A DNA stretch of 64,000 nucleotides from Cupriavidus sp. BIS7 (lineage in GTDB: Bacteria; Pseudomonadota; Gammaproteobacteria; Burkholderiales; Burkholderiaceae). Below are positions 49,716 to 58,953 of the stretch, in pieces (position 1 is the stretch's first letter; each line of letters opens with the position of its first letter). Made by a program: the position numbers and the translations under genes. Below the pieces are notes generated by a model. That model searched no databases. It was given only the letters and a program-made list of their open reading frames with translations, and was not told where the DNA came from. The DNA lies in NCBI RefSeq assembly GCF_000292345.1, contig NZ_ALOU01000047.1, forward strand, positions 84,377 to 148,376, read 5' to 3'.

Positions 49716-52700
49716 TCACCAGAGATACCGCGCACCCAGCAGCCCGGTAATGCTCTCGAATCCACCGTTGCCATACTGGTAGGCGATGTGGCCCCACATG
49801 CGCCAGCGCTGTGCCACCTGGATCTGGGCCCCTGCCTTGACCTCGACGCGGTCCGTGGGGCCGTCCTGCGCAATCACCGTGTTGTTGAACGCAATCGCGT
49901 TGCCGCTGCCGTTGTGCCACCAGTTCAGTTCGACGAACGGCAGCCAGTCCGGCGCGGTGCCGGCCGCCGGCGTGTGATACAGGCGCGTGCCAAGCCGTGT
50001 CGTCCAGCCGCCGCTGCTGCTGTCCTGGATGACGGTGCCATTGCGCTCGGTGTGGCTGTCGGATCGATAGTCCGTATAGATCAACTGGAACTGGGGTTCC
50101 AGCATCACGGTCCCGACACCCGTCTGCCCGATGCGGAATGCCCAACCGCCCTCCACCGAGCCCGACCACACCTGGCTGGTGTAGTGGGTCCCGTCCAGGC
50201 TGCTGCCCTTTACCGTGTTGTCGAAATGGCTGTACTGCATCCAGGTGTCGGCGTACGGGCCTTCCGCATCGGCCGCATTGCCGTGCCACGTCGCGTAGAG
50301 GCCGCCGTTCACACCGTTCACCGTGCCGCGTGCGATGGCGGGGTTGTTGCTGGCCGTTGCGTGCGTGGTACCCGTACCGTAGCCCGCCATGATGCCGGCC
50401 TGCCAGCGCTGGTTGTTGGCCACCCGGTGCAGCACGTCGATGCCGACCTGGACCAGCGCGGTATCCGCGGATTCGCTGATGCGACCGGCCGCTGCATTGC
50501 CATCGCTGTGCCCGCCGGTGGCCCGCGCCCAGACTGTCGACGTTTCGGGAGCCGAGCCACTCGACCGAGCTGGATCGGCAAACCCGGCGCGATCATGCAA
50601 TGTGTGGATGAACATCCCCTGTGCGGCCGTCTGGTTGGCCAGGTATGCGCCGGGCTCCGGGCGAATCTGCGGCGTTGGATCGGTGGAGTACGACCGCAGG
50701 TACCAGTTGCCGTCGTTCGGTGTGGCAGGGCTGCCCTTGTAGAGGTTGTACTCATACGCGCCAGCCACCACGCGGCCATCGAGCGCGAACACGCCATCCG
50801 ACTGACCATCGACCTGCACGATCCGGATGCCATTGTTCGTTGGCGCCCCCGCGCCCCCGGCATTTTCGATCCTGACCGCTGTCTGGCCGGAGGTGTTGCC
50901 ATGCACGACCAACCGATCGGTGGCGGCGTTGTCGGCGCCCAGCGCGGTCCAGAGCGTCATCCTGCCGTTGTTGCCGACATAGTTGCCGTTCACCGTCAGC
51001 GTGCTGGCGGGGACCGGGCTCCCCATGCGGATCTCGCCATTGTTCGTCAGCGCACCGCCCACCACGAATGTGCCAGCCGGGCCGCCCGCAAAGCCCGGTG
51101 CGGCGTCCGCCACGGCCAGCAGCCCGTTGTTGACGACCGAGCCGCCGACACTGCCATAGCCACCAAACGTGGCACCCTGGCTCACCGTCACCTGCGACGT
51201 ATTGGCTAGCTGCGCGCCATTGGCCAGGACCAGCGCGCCCGCATTGACCATCGTGGCCCCGGCATAGGTATGAGGGCCACCCGCCAGCGTCAGCGTCGCG
51301 GCTCCCGCCTTGGTCAGGCCGCCGCTGCCGCTGATAACACCCGACAGCACGCCATCGACCGTCGTGTTGGCCGTCAGCGTTGCACTGCCAAGCGCCACGT
51401 TGCCCGCGCCCGAGATGTTGTTCACGGTCTGGTTGAAGCCGTTCAGGTCGAACGTCGCACCAGCGCCTACGGTGACCTGCGAACTCGTGGAAACGATGTT
51501 CTCCGTACCGGCAAGCAGCGTGCCGCCATTGATGATCGTCGCGCCGGTGTAGGTATTCGGCTTGGATAGTTGCAGCGTGCCGGCCCCGGCCTTGGTGAGG
51601 GTCTTGCCATCCCAGCCGGTTGCCGCATTGGCGGCCTCATCGGCCATCACGGCGTCCAGGTTGAACGTATCGCTGGCACCGGCGAGCGTGAACGTGCCGT
51701 GCGCGGTTTGCGGCGATGTACTGTGCGCCGCGTACCACGTGAGCCCAAGGCCCACGATGTACGACTGGGGCGTATAGCTGGACGTCAGCGTGAGGTAGTC
51801 GGCCTGCCCCTGCGAGCCGCCGAGCTTTACCGTCTGGAACGTACCCGTCAGGCCGCCTGCCGTGGTGGCATGGATCACCGTGAACGCGCCCGATGCCAGA
51901 TCGGAAACGCTGGCGGTGGCAGCGGCCGTATAGCCAATCAGGTTGAACGTGGCTCCAGGAGCGATCGTGGCGGTGCTTGCGGTGATAGTCGGCTGGACGC
52001 TGCCGGCCGCAACATCCAGCGCCCCATTCATCGCGAAATGGTTGCCCACCGACAGCGACGAGCGGCCTGAAATCGCGGTGGTGGCGCCTGCGGCAGTGAC
52101 ATGGTCCCCCGTTACCGTAAAGGCGCCGTCCTGCGCGAAAAGCAATGCGCCGGTATTGACGTTGACGGCGCTCTGCGTCGATCCGGCACCAGTCAGTGCG
52201 GTGATGCCGCTGCCGTTCTTGATCAGCGAGCCGACGCCGCTCAATGCGCCAGCGAGGGTGAAATTGTCGCTGCGATTGAACTCCAGCACGCCATCGTTCG
52301 CGATATTGCCAGTTACCGATCCCCCCGCAGCGCCCGTTCCAAGGGTCAGGTGGCCGCCAGTGAAGATCCTTGTGCCAGCGCTGCCGTCGATGGTCACCGT
52401 CCCGCCCAGCGTCAGATTGCCAGACACCTGGACGGCGTCCGCGTTGCTGCCGCCCATGCTGACGTTGCCTGTCAGTGTCCAGTTGCTGCCAGCGGCCGAC
52501 ACCAGGCTGGCGAACCCGTTCCCATTGGTGGCATTGAAGTCCCCGCTCTCAGTGCCGGACTCGATCAGCTGGATCTGGTTGCCTGTCCCCTGGCTGACGA
52601 TTGCCGCGTTCCCGCCGCCGCCAAGCGCCGATCCCGTACCGAGCACCACGGTGTTGTTTGCGCCGGTAAGCAGGATGGCAGCGCCGTTTGTACTGGAAAT

Positions 52701-53507
52701 GGCGCCGCGATTCGTGATGTCGCTGCCCTGTTGCATCTGGACGCCTGGTCCCTGCTCGCCCCGGATCGTTCCCGTGCTGCTGTTGACGATATGGATCGCA
52801 TCGGGCGACGTGGCGGCAATGCCTCCGTGATAGCCGTCAATCAGGCCATCGTTGTTGACCGTGACCGCTCCCGCATCGACAACGATGGCCTGTCCGTACA
52901 CGGGATCGCCGGTTCCCGAGCGGATGGCCGCATTCGCGTGATTGTTGATCGTGACCGTTGTGCCGGCGCCGTGCACATAGACGCCATCGGCACTGGACCC
53001 GACACTACCTGCATTGCCACTGTTCAGCGTGCCGTAGTTATCCAACGTGCCGCTCGTTGCAGCGCCATAGTAGACCGCGTGGCTCGCCGATACGCTGATG
53101 TCTCCATAGTTGACGACATTGTTGCCGGTGCCGCCGCCGTCCATCGCCACGCCAAAAGTATTGCCATGGATCAGCCCGGTGGTTTCATTGGTAAGAGACC
53201 CCGAGACGCTGAAGCGAATGCCGGCTGCCGCGTAATCCAGCGAGCTGAGAATCGAGCCGGAATTGGAAATGGTTGCCGGCGCTATCCCTTCGATGCGAAT
53301 TGCATCCCCGGTGGTGGTCGAGACTGTGGTGCCTGCATTCAGTTGATAGGCCGTATCGGTAGAGAGGATCTGGCCGGTGGTACTTGCATCGACGATTGTC
53401 GCCGCACGCACGGAGGAAACAAAACTTATCAGGACGGCCGCGCAAATCGGGCTCAACGCGGGTTTTTGCTGTACTCCCTGGCCGAAGCGAAAACAGGTTT
53501 TCTTCAT
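49716..53507 (-). CDS. Autotransporter (type V) adhesin with AT-associated beta-repeats
   Basis: 1263 residues from the ATG at 53507 (MKKTCFRFGQGVQ); the ATG at 53525 is possible. An extended signal ends near SSVRAA. The passenger is a long right-handed beta-helix with Asn/Gly/Thr-rich strands (VNNDGLIDGYHGGIAA, TNRGAISSTNG) and at least two AT-associated repeats (LTKAGAGTLQLSKPNTYTGATIINGGTLLAG and a second near 780). A C-terminal autotransporter barrel starts near residue 1000 (STVWARATGGHSDGN) and ends in GARYLW, with Trp in place of the usual Phe. It is probably displayed or released at the cell surface. Confidence 0.94.
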   Translation of the reverse strand: MKKTCFRFGQGVQQKPALSPICAAVLISFVSSVRAATIVDASTTGQILSTDTAYQLNAGTTVSTTTGDAIRIEGIAPATISNSGSILSSLDYAAAGIRFSVSGSLTNETTGLIHGNTFGVAMDGGGTGNNVVNYGDISVSASHAVYYGAATSGTLDNYGTLNSGNAGSVGSSADGVYVHGAGTTVTINNHANAAIRSGTGDPVYGQAIVVDAGAVTVNNDGLIDGYHGGIAATSPDAIHIVNSSTGTIRGEQGPGVQMQQGSDITNRGAISSTNGAAILLTGANNTVVLGTGSALGGGGNAAIVSQGTGNQIQLIESGTESGDFNATNGNGFASLVSAAGSNWTLTGNVSMGGSNADAVQVSGNLTLGGTVTIDGSAGTRIFTGGHLTLGTGAAGGSVTGNIANDGVLEFNRSDNFTLAGALSGVGSLIKNGSGITALTGAGSTQSAVNVNTGALLFAQDGAFTVTGDHVTAAGATTAISGRSSLSVGNHFAMNGALDVAAGSVQPTITASTATIAPGATFNLIGYTAAATASVSDLASGAFTVIHATTAGGLTGTFQTVKLGGSQGQADYLTLTSSYTPQSYIVGLGLTWYAAHSTSPQTAHGTFTLAGASDTFNLDAVMADEAANAATGWDGKTLTKAGAGTLQLSKPNTYTGATIINGGTLLAGTENIVSTSSQVTVGAGATFDLNGFNQTVNNISGAGNVALGSATLTANTTVDGVLSGVISGSGGLTKAGAATLTLAGGPHTYAGATMVNAGALVLANGAQLANTSQVTVSQGATFGGYGSVGGSVVNNGLLAVADAAPGFAGGPAGTFVVGGALTNNGEIRMGSPVPASTLTVNGNYVGNNGRMTLWTALGADNAATDRLVVHGNTSGQTAVRIENAGGAGAPTNNGIRIVQVDGQSDGVFALDGRVVAGAYEYNLYKGSPATPNDGNWYLRSYSTDPTPQIRPEPGAYLANQTAAQGMFIHTLHDRAGFADPARSSGSAPETSTVWARATGGHSDGNAAAGRISESADTALVQVGIDVLHRVANNQRWQAGIMAGYGTGTTHATASNNPAIARGTVNGVNGGLYATWHGNAADAEGPYADTWMQYSHFDNTVKGSSLDGTHYTSQVWSGSVEGGWAFRIGQTGVGTVMLEPQFQLIYTDYRSDSHTERNGTVIQDSSSGGWTTRLGTRLYHTPAAGTAPDWLPFVELNWWHNGSGNAIAFNNTVIAQDGPTDRVEVKAGAQIQVAQRWRMWGHIAYQYGNGGFESITGLLGARYLW

Positions 53508-53894
53508 GGATTTTTCCCGCTCCATTTGGCATTTTCTGCCTGGTTTATTTATCCGGTATCCAAATCTTTTTTCGCAGATTATGTAATCGACATGACTTTC
53601 GGGAAATGCGCCCGAAAGTCATCCACATAATCCACGGCCATCACGAAAATTCAGACCAATTATTAGTTAACAACCAGCGAAATGAAAACTGGGAGCCACA
53701 ATATTCCATCACCAAGATATTGACGATGGAATTGATTTCCGCGCATTGGCGGGAAGTGAGCGGGTGTGGAAAAGGTGGCGGCGGGCAGTGAGGGATTGGG
53801 GCTAATGAGCGGGTTCGGCGCCCCGTGCACGGCCAATCACGTCCCCCGTGGTGCCGGGGTACGTGGTGGACGTGGCAACAGCACTTGCTGTTGA
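53508..53894. other. Intergenic region upstream of the autotransporter
   Basis: About 390 bases, visibly A+T-richer between 53540 and 53720 than the neighbours. This would hold the autotransporter promoter. No gene is seen. A T-rich tract at 53550-53590 and A+T-rich sequence near 53640-53690 could be promoter elements, but I could not place a single site. Confidence 0.4.
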
Positions 53895-54050
53895 TTACGG
53901 CAGGTTGGTGCCGGGCTCTTCACGCGCGCGGTCGCCCAACCGCGCCTCACGGCGCCCAATCCTGGTCGAGAGGCGGTATTGACAGACAAACAGCGCAATC
54001 AGGGCAATCAGCGCGATGGCGGCAAGGCCTAGACGGTAGATGATCCACAT
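53895..54050 (-). CDS. Small single-pass membrane protein (51 residues)
   Basis: An ATG at 54050 on the minus strand gives 51 residues. A hydrophobic helix (GLAAIALIALIALFVCQY, about residues 8-25) is preceded by MWIIYRL and followed by an arginine-rich, charged tail (STRIGRREARLGDRAREE). The pattern is a typical small inner-membrane protein with the positive side in the cytosol. No clear ribosome site. No family is recognised. It lies between the autotransporter and catalase genes. Confidence 0.5.
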   Translation of the reverse strand: MWIIYRLGLAAIALIALIALFVCQYRLSTRIGRREARLGDRAREEPGTNLP

Positions 54051-54440
54051 GATGCGAACACTGGTAGTTCTCCCGCTTTCAGCCTATTCGCTACGCTGTC
54101 CAGGCACTGCAAAGATGGGGCTGGCGCGTGTCAAATTCCCGTCAATACGCAGGCACTCCGCACACGGCCCGCTGACCCGCCAGACTGCGACCGGTCCGTT
54201 TTCCCTTCCGCTGCATAGCAAAACACTTAATTCGCGTTCGAAAAGTCTGTGCCCTATCACGGTCATTGATCAATACGATGTGACTTGTCGCTATCCATCT
54301 GCGATAGTGGACCGCGACTCCTGCCGGCGAGTCAGTTCTCCGGCGCCATTGGAGCAGCCGCAGCACGCTGCAAAGCCAAGACCCACAAACCGTCCATCGC
54401 GCGACCCCCGGGACGCGCGCCGCTGGATCAAGGAACCGTC
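54051..54440. other. Region upstream of the catalase gene
   Basis: About 390 bases without a gene. It should carry the catalase promoter. A CTAT-N9-ATAG arrangement at 54291-54307 resembles but does not match OxyR spacing. Nothing else stands out. Confidence 0.35.
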
Positions 54441-55886
54441 ATGAAAAAACTCACAACCGCATTTGGCGCGCCAGTTGTCGATAATCAGAACATTCAGACC
54501 GCCGGTCCGCGTGGACCGGCCCTTCTCCAGGATGTCTGGTTCCTGGAAAAGCTCGCCCACTTCGACCGCGAGGTGATTCCCGAGCGCCGCATGCACGCCA
54601 AGGGCTCCGGTGCGTATGGCACGTTCACCGTCACTCACGACATCACCAGGTACACGCGCGCCAGCCTGTTCTCGCAAATTGGCAAGAAGACCGACCTGTT
54701 CCTGCGCTTCTCGTCCGTGGCGGGCGAGCGTGGCGCGGCCGATGCGGAACGCGATATTCGCGGCTTCGCCGTCAAGTTCTACACCGACGAAGGCAACTGG
54801 GATCTGGTGGGCAACAACACGCCGATCTTCTTCCTGCGCGATCCGCTGAAGTTCCCGGACCTGAACCACGCCGTGAAGCGCGACCCGCGCACCGGCCTGC
54901 GCAGTGCCGAGAACAACTGGGACTTCTGGACCAGCCTGCCCGAGGCCCTGCACCAGGTGACGATCGTGATGAGCGACCGCGGCATTCCGCGCACGTGGCG
55001 CCATATGCACGGTTTCGGCAGCCACACGTTCAGCTTCATCAACACGGACATGGAACGCTTCTGGGTCAAGTTCCACTTCGTCACGCAGCAAGGTGTCCAG
55101 AACCTGACCGATGCGGAAGCCGCGGAGATTACCGGTCAGGATCGCGAGTACCACCAGCGCGACCTGTACGAGTCCATCGAACGCGGCGACTTCCCGCGCT
55201 GGAAGCTCTTCGTGCAGATCATGCCCGAAGCCGAAGCCAGCAAGGTTCCGTACCACCCGTTCGACCTGACCAAGATCTGGCCGAAGAAGGACTATCCGCT
55301 GATCGAAGTGGGCGTGCTGGAACTCAATCGCAATCCGGACAACCACTTTGCCGAAGTCGAACAATCATCGTTCGCGCCGTCGACGATAGTTCCCGGCATC
55401 GGCTTCTCGCCGGACAAGATGCTGCAGGGCCGCCTGTTCTCGTATGGTGACGCGGCGCGCTATCGCCTCGGCGTCAACCATCACCAGATCCCGGTGAATT
55501 CGCCGAAGGCCGCGAAGTACATCAACAGCTACCACCGCGACGGGGCAATGCGCGTCGATGGCAACCAGGGCGGCACCATCGGCTACGAGCCCAACACGAA
55601 GGGCGAATGGACCGAACAGCCGGACTTCCGCGAACCACCGCTCACGCTGGAAGGCACGGCTGATCACTGGAACCAGCGTGTCGACGGCGACTATTTTTCG
55701 CAGGTTGGCGCACTGTTCCGGCTGATGTCCGCAGCACAGCGGCAGGTGCTGTTCGACAACACGGCCCGCTCGATCAAGGGTGTGTCCAGGCATATCCAGC
55801 AGACCCATATCAAGCACTGCACTGCGGCTGATCCCGCCTATGGCGCGGGTGTTGCGGCCGCCATCGAGAAGATCGAGGCGAAATAA
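54441..55886 (+). CDS. katA: Monofunctional heme catalase
   Basis: 481 residues from the ATG at 54441, with AAGGAA ahead. The catalytic His is in [12 protein letters not shown] (residue about 52), the Asn in [12 protein letters not shown], and the heme tyrosine in [14 protein letters not shown]. The size and [17 protein letters not shown] are of the small-subunit clade 3 type. No signal peptide is seen, so it is cytosolic. It decomposes hydrogen peroxide. An ankyrin-repeat gene follows, as in several proteobacterial catalase loci. Confidence 0.96.
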   Translation: MKKLTTAFGAPVVDNQNIQTAGPRGPALLQDVWFLEKLAHFDREVIPERRMHAKGSGAYGTFTVTHDITRYTRASLFSQIGKKTDLFLRFSSVAGERGAADAERDIRGFAVKFYTDEGNWDLVGNNTPIFFLRDPLKFPDLNHAVKRDPRTGLRSAENNWDFWTSLPEALHQVTIVMSDRGIPRTWRHMHGFGSHTFSFINTDMERFWVKFHFVTQQGVQNLTDAEAAEITGQDREYHQRDLYESIERGDFPRWKLFVQIMPEAEASKVPYHPFDLTKIWPKKDYPLIEVGVLELNRNPDNHFAEVEQSSFAPSTIVPGIGFSPDKMLQGRLFSYGDAARYRLGVNHHQIPVNSPKAAKYINSYHRDGAMRVDGNQGGTIGYEPNTKGEWTEQPDFREPPLTLEGTADHWNQRVDGDYFSQVGALFRLMSAAQRQVLFDNTARSIKGVSRHIQQTHIKHCTAADPAYGAGVAAAIEKIEAK

Positions 55887-55890
55887 GTCT

Positions 55891-55934
55891 CTCCCGCCGT
55901 GCCCCGCTCCCGCACATTGGGAGTGGGGCGGGAG
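55891..55934 (+). terminator. Intercistronic hairpin between catalase and ankyrin genes
   Basis: CTCCCG and CCCCGCTCCC pair with GGGAGTGGGG and CGGGAG around a 7-base loop, starting five bases after the catalase stop. There is no T run, so some read-through into the ankyrin gene is expected. Confidence 0.55.
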
Positions 55935-55982
55935 CGACAGCCAGCGCATCTCGCACAAACAACTTCAAACAGGAAACCGGAG

Positions 55983-56492
55983 ATGGACAATCCTCAAGCC
56001 CCCATGACCGCGGACGAAGAAGCCCGCATGATCGCCGCGCTGGGCCAGGTGTTCGATCTCGCGCGCCATGGCGATACCGCCGCACTGGCGGCACTCATTG
56101 CGCGCGGCATGCCGCCGAACCTGCGCAACGAGAAAGGCGACACCCTTGTCATGCTGGCCGCGTATCACGGGCAGGCCGACGCACTGCGCATGCTGCTGGA
56201 AGCTGGCGCCTCACCGGACATCCGCAACGCGATGGGGCAGACACCCATCGCCGGTGCTGCCTACAAGGGTTTCAAGGAAATCATCGAAATCCTGCTCGCG
56301 CACGGTACCGACGTCGAAGGGGCCTCGCCCGACGGCCGGACCGCGCTGATGACGGCCGCAATGTTCCAGCGCACGGAGATCGTTGAACTGCTCAAGGCGC
56401 ACGGCGCCGACCCCGACGCGCGTGACAGCCGTGGCATGACGGCAGCCGATGCGGCGGCGTTCATGGCCGGCAGGCACGGCGGAGGGCGTTAA
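55983..56492 (+). CDS. Ankyrin-repeat protein
   Basis: 169 residues from the ATG at 55983 (GGAG lies close before). Four ankyrin-like repeats are seen: residues about 31-60 (GDTAALAALIARGMPPNLRNEKGD), 61-93 (TLVMLAAYHGQADALRMLLEAGASPDIRNAMGQ), 94-127 (TPIAGAAYKGFKEIIEILLAHGTDVEGASPDGR) and 128-160 (TALMTAAMFQRTEIVELLKAHGADPDARDSRGM). It is 97 bases after the catalase gene, the classic partner arrangement (as in Pseudomonas ankB with katB), where it supports catalase activity. No signal is evident. Confidence 0.9.
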   Translation: MDNPQAPMTADEEARMIAALGQVFDLARHGDTAALAALIARGMPPNLRNEKGDTLVMLAAYHGQADALRMLLEAGASPDIRNAMGQTPIAGAAYKGFKEIIEILLAHGTDVEGASPDGRTALMTAAMFQRTEIVELLKAHGADPDARDSRGMTAADAAAFMAGRHGGGR

Positions 56493-56514
56493 AACGTCGC
56501 GCCGTCCCGCGCGC

Positions 56515-57273
56515 TTATCCCCGCCCCACGAACGGCATCTTGGTGGCCATGACGGTCATGAACTGCACGTTCACGTCGAGCGGGAGGTTGGCCATATGCA
56601 GCACCGAACTGGCGATGTGAGCCACATCCATCAGCGGTTCCGGCCGGATCTCGCCGTTGGCCTGCGGCACGCCGCGCGCCATGCGGTTGGCCATGTCGGT
56701 ACCGGCGTTGCCGATGTCGATCTGGCTGCACGCAATATCCCACGGACGGCCATCGAGCGACAGGCTCTTGGTCAGCCCCGTGATGGCGTGCTTCGTTGCG
56801 GTGTAAGGCACCGTATTCGGCCGCGGCGCATGGGCTGATATCGACCCGTTGTTGATGATTCGGCCGCCACGCGGGTCCTGCGATTTCATCAGCGCAAACG
56901 CGCCACGCGCACACAGGAACGCACCGGTCAGGTTGGTGTCCAGCACGGCTTTCCACTGTTCGAACGACAACTCGTCGATACCGATCGCCGGAGCGTTGAT
57001 GCCTGCGTTGTTGAACAGCACGTCGAGCCGGCCAAAGCGCTCGCGGATCTTGCCGTACAACGCATCGACCGAGGCCGGATCGCTCACGTCGCACTGCACG
57101 GCCAGCGCGGTCTGCCCCGCCGCCGTTGCCTGATCGGCCAGCGCTTCCAGCGTCTGCGCGGTACGTCCGGCCAGAACGACCTGGTAGCCGTCAGCGAGCA
57201 TTGCCTGTGCCACCGCCTTGCCGATACCTCGGGCCGCGCCCGTGACCAGTGCGACCTTTGTCTGCTTTGTCAT
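56515..57273 (-). CDS. Short-chain dehydrogenase/reductase
   Basis: 252 residues from the ATG at 57273 with GGAG upstream. Classical SDR: GAARGIG near residues 12-18, NNAG near 89, the catalytic Ser in NGSIS, then YTATK (Tyr and Lys), and a C-terminus [14 protein letters not shown](P)-dependent oxidation or reduction of an unknown alcohol or ketone. It is 113 bases downstream of the threonine dehydratase gene and on the same strand, so it may share its mRNA. Confidence 0.92.
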   Translation of the reverse strand: MTKQTKVALVTGAARGIGKAVAQAMLADGYQVVLAGRTAQTLEALADQATAAGQTALAVQCDVSDPASVDALYGKIRERFGRLDVLFNNAGINAPAIGIDELSFEQWKAVLDTNLTGAFLCARGAFALMKSQDPRGGRIINNGSISAHAPRPNTVPYTATKHAITGLTKSLSLDGRPWDIACSQIDIGNAGTDMANRMARGVPQANGEIRPEPLMDVAHIASSVLHMANLPLDVNVQFMTVMATKMPFVGRG

Positions 57274-57386
57274 GCTCAATGTCTCCAATGTTTTGCGGCT
57301 GGGGAAAATCCCGGAAGATCGCCCCCTGGAGATTCTGCCCGAAAGCCCCCGTCTGCCGCAGCGTCACCTGACATCTCCGTCCGGCA

Positions 57387-58490
57387 TCAACGCGTGGATT
57401 CCACCAGTTCGGCCCGTTCGGCCACGATGCGCAGGCGGTCGAAGTTCATGTTGGCGCCCGATGTGATCGCCACCAGCTCCCTTGACGCCACTCCGGCTGT
57501 TTCCGCGTACAGTTTCAGGCCAGCCACGGTCAGCGCGCCGGCGGGCTCCACCAGGCTGCGCGTGTCCTGGAAAATGTCCTTGATTGCCGCGCACAGCGCG
57601 TCCGTGTCCACGGTCAGCACGCCGTCCAGGTACTTTCTGCACAGGCGGAACGTCTCTTCCCCGACGCGCTTGACAGCCGTTCCGTCGGAAAACAATCCCA
57701 CCGAATCCAGCGTCACGCGCTCGCCAGCCGCCAGCGAGCGCGCCATCGCGCAGGAATCGTCGGTCTGCACGCCGATGACCTGAACCTCGGGCCGCACGGC
57801 CTTGATATAGGCCGCAACGCCGGCGGCAAGACTGCCGCCGCCGATCGGCACGAATACGGCGTCGAGCGGGCCGCGATGCTGGCGCAGGATCTCCATGCCG
57901 ACCGTGCCCTGCCCGGCGATGACATCGGGATCGTCGAAAGCCGGAATGAATGTGAGCCCATGCTGACGCTGCAGCGACAGCGCGTGGTCATAGGCATCGG
58001 AGTAAGACTCGCCGGCCTGCACGACTTCGACCATTGCACCGCCATGGGCGCGCACCGCGTCCACCTTGACCTGCGGCGCGGTCTGCGGCACCACGATGAC
58101 CGCCCGCACGCCAAGCCGGGCCGCCGACAGCGCCACGCCCTGCGCGTGATTGCCGGCCGATGCCGTGATCACGCCGCGTGCCAGTGCATCGGGTGGCAGA
58201 TGAGCCATCTTGTTGTAGGCCCCGCGCACCTTGAACGAGAACACGGGTTGGTGGTCCTCGCGTTTGAGCCAGACGCGATGGCCCACCCGCGCGGACAGCG
58301 CGGGCGCGGCCTCGAGCACGGTCTCGCGGGCCACGTCGTAGACGCGGGCGGTCAGGATGCGCCTCAGGTAGTCGTCCAGGTCGGGGTCGGAGTCCGTTTC
58401 ATACGGCACGGCACGCGCCCGGGACAGCTTGCCCGGCACGGATTCTGGCAACGAAAAGGGGCTGGATAACGGGGGGCTGGTTAACGGCAT
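57387..58490 (-). CDS. ilvA: Threonine ammonia-lyase, biosynthetic type lacking ACT domains
   Basis: 367 residues from the ATG at 58490. The PLP lysine is in FSFKVRGAYNKM near residue 86, then SAGNHAQGVALSAARLG, PIGGGSLAAGV and SGANMNFDRLRIVAERAEL. The last motif is the signature that, in the biosynthetic enzyme, leads into two ACT-like domains of about 150 residues. Here the stop follows a few codons later and only 113 bases remain before the SDR gene. So the regulatory part is missing. It would deaminate threonine to 2-oxobutyrate for isoleucine, without the usual feedback site. An Ile attenuator lies upstream. Confidence 0.93.
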   Translation of the reverse strand: MPLTSPPLSSPFSLPESVPGKLSRARAVPYETDSDPDLDDYLRRILTARVYDVARETVLEAAPALSARVGHRVWLKREDHQPVFSFKVRGAYNKMAHLPPDALARGVITASAGNHAQGVALSAARLGVRAVIVVPQTAPQVKVDAVRAHGGAMVEVVQAGESYSDAYDHALSLQRQHGLTFIPAFDDPDVIAGQGTVGMEILRQHRGPLDAVFVPIGGGSLAAGVAAYIKAVRPEVQVIGVQTDDSCAMARSLAAGERVTLDSVGLFSDGTAVKRVGEETFRLCRKYLDGVLTVDTDALCAAIKDIFQDTRSLVEPAGALTVAGLKLYAETAGVASRELVAITSGANMNFDRLRIVAERAELVESTR

Positions 58491-58540
58491 GGTCGCTCCA
58501 TTCTTGAGGGTTGGATTCCCAAGGAAGCGGCAACAAAAAA

Positions 58541-58563
58541 CCCGCCTCGTTGGGCGGGTTTTT
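58541..58563 (-). terminator. Intrinsic terminator of the ilvA attenuator
   Basis: On the minus strand CCCGCC and GGCGGG (plus 58541-58546 and 58553-58558) form a 6-bp G+C stem, extended by A:T pairs, followed by TTTTTT. It ends about 50 bases before the dehydratase ATG at 58490. It would stop transcription when the leader peptide is translated freely. Confidence 0.85.
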
Positions 58564-58609
58564 GATGTCTGTTTCGGACGCGCGCTAACCCACCATTCCA
58601 GGAATGGTG
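58553..58609 (-). promoter_or_regulatory. Attenuator pairing region (pause hairpin and antiterminator)
   Basis: CACCATTCC/GGAATGGTG (58591-58609) is a perfect 9-bp pause hairpin at the end of the leader ORF. The overlapping minus-strand GGTGGGTT (58587-58594) can pair with AACCCGCC (58553-58560), eight pairs with one G-U, and this uses one arm of the terminator. These two states are mutually exclusive. Confidence 0.75.
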
Positions 58610-58647
58610 CGAATAATCGCGGCGATGCGGATAGCGAAACGAGACAT
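58585..58647 (-). CDS. ilvA leader peptide (20 residues, isoleucine-rich)
   Basis: ATG at 58647, stop TAG at 58585. The peptide has Ile at positions 6, 8, 11, 12 and 15 (core AIRIAAIIRTI), an excess that only makes sense as a sensor of charged tRNA-Ile. It is followed by the pause hairpin (58591-58609), an antiterminator partner and the intrinsic terminator at 58541-58563. Ribosome stalling at the Ile codons would free strand 2 to pair with strand 3 and let transcription go on into the dehydratase gene. Confidence 0.8.
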   Translation of the reverse strand: MSRFAIRIAAIIRTIPGMVG

Positions 58648-58953
58648 GGCGTCGAGTGTCACGGATTGCCCAACATATGTCAATCCCGACACAAGTTGGG
58701 CCGAATCTTGGCGTTTTGCCTGTTGTAGCCGCGCCGACGACGGCAATCCGCTTGCCGGTGCGGCGCTCAGGCAGATGGCGGCTCGTATTAGAATCGCCGC
58801 TGTCGATTCGTTTGACACTGGCAAGACCAGAGGTCATGTTCCGGGGCACGGGTTAGCCACGGACTGGCATTGCCGCGGGTGTCCAACCCTACAGTTCATA
58901 GAAAACCAGCCGATATCAGTCCAACGCACCACGGGTTCCGGGCTGAAAAAAAC
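58648..58953. other. Divergent promoter region of ilvA leader and GGDEF/EAL gene
   Basis: About 300 bases. It holds the ilvA leader promoter on the minus strand; TTGACA at plus 58678-58683 is a good -35-like word but I see no convincing -10 at the right distance. The upstream of the GGDEF/EAL gene (58860-58950) has only a weak GGGCTGAAAAAAAC ribosome site. Confidence 0.4.

Noticed and set aside
54291..54307. OxyR-like CTAT/ATAG pair before catalase
   Set aside because: The spacing is nine bases rather than seven and no second half site is seen, so it does not meet the OxyR pattern.
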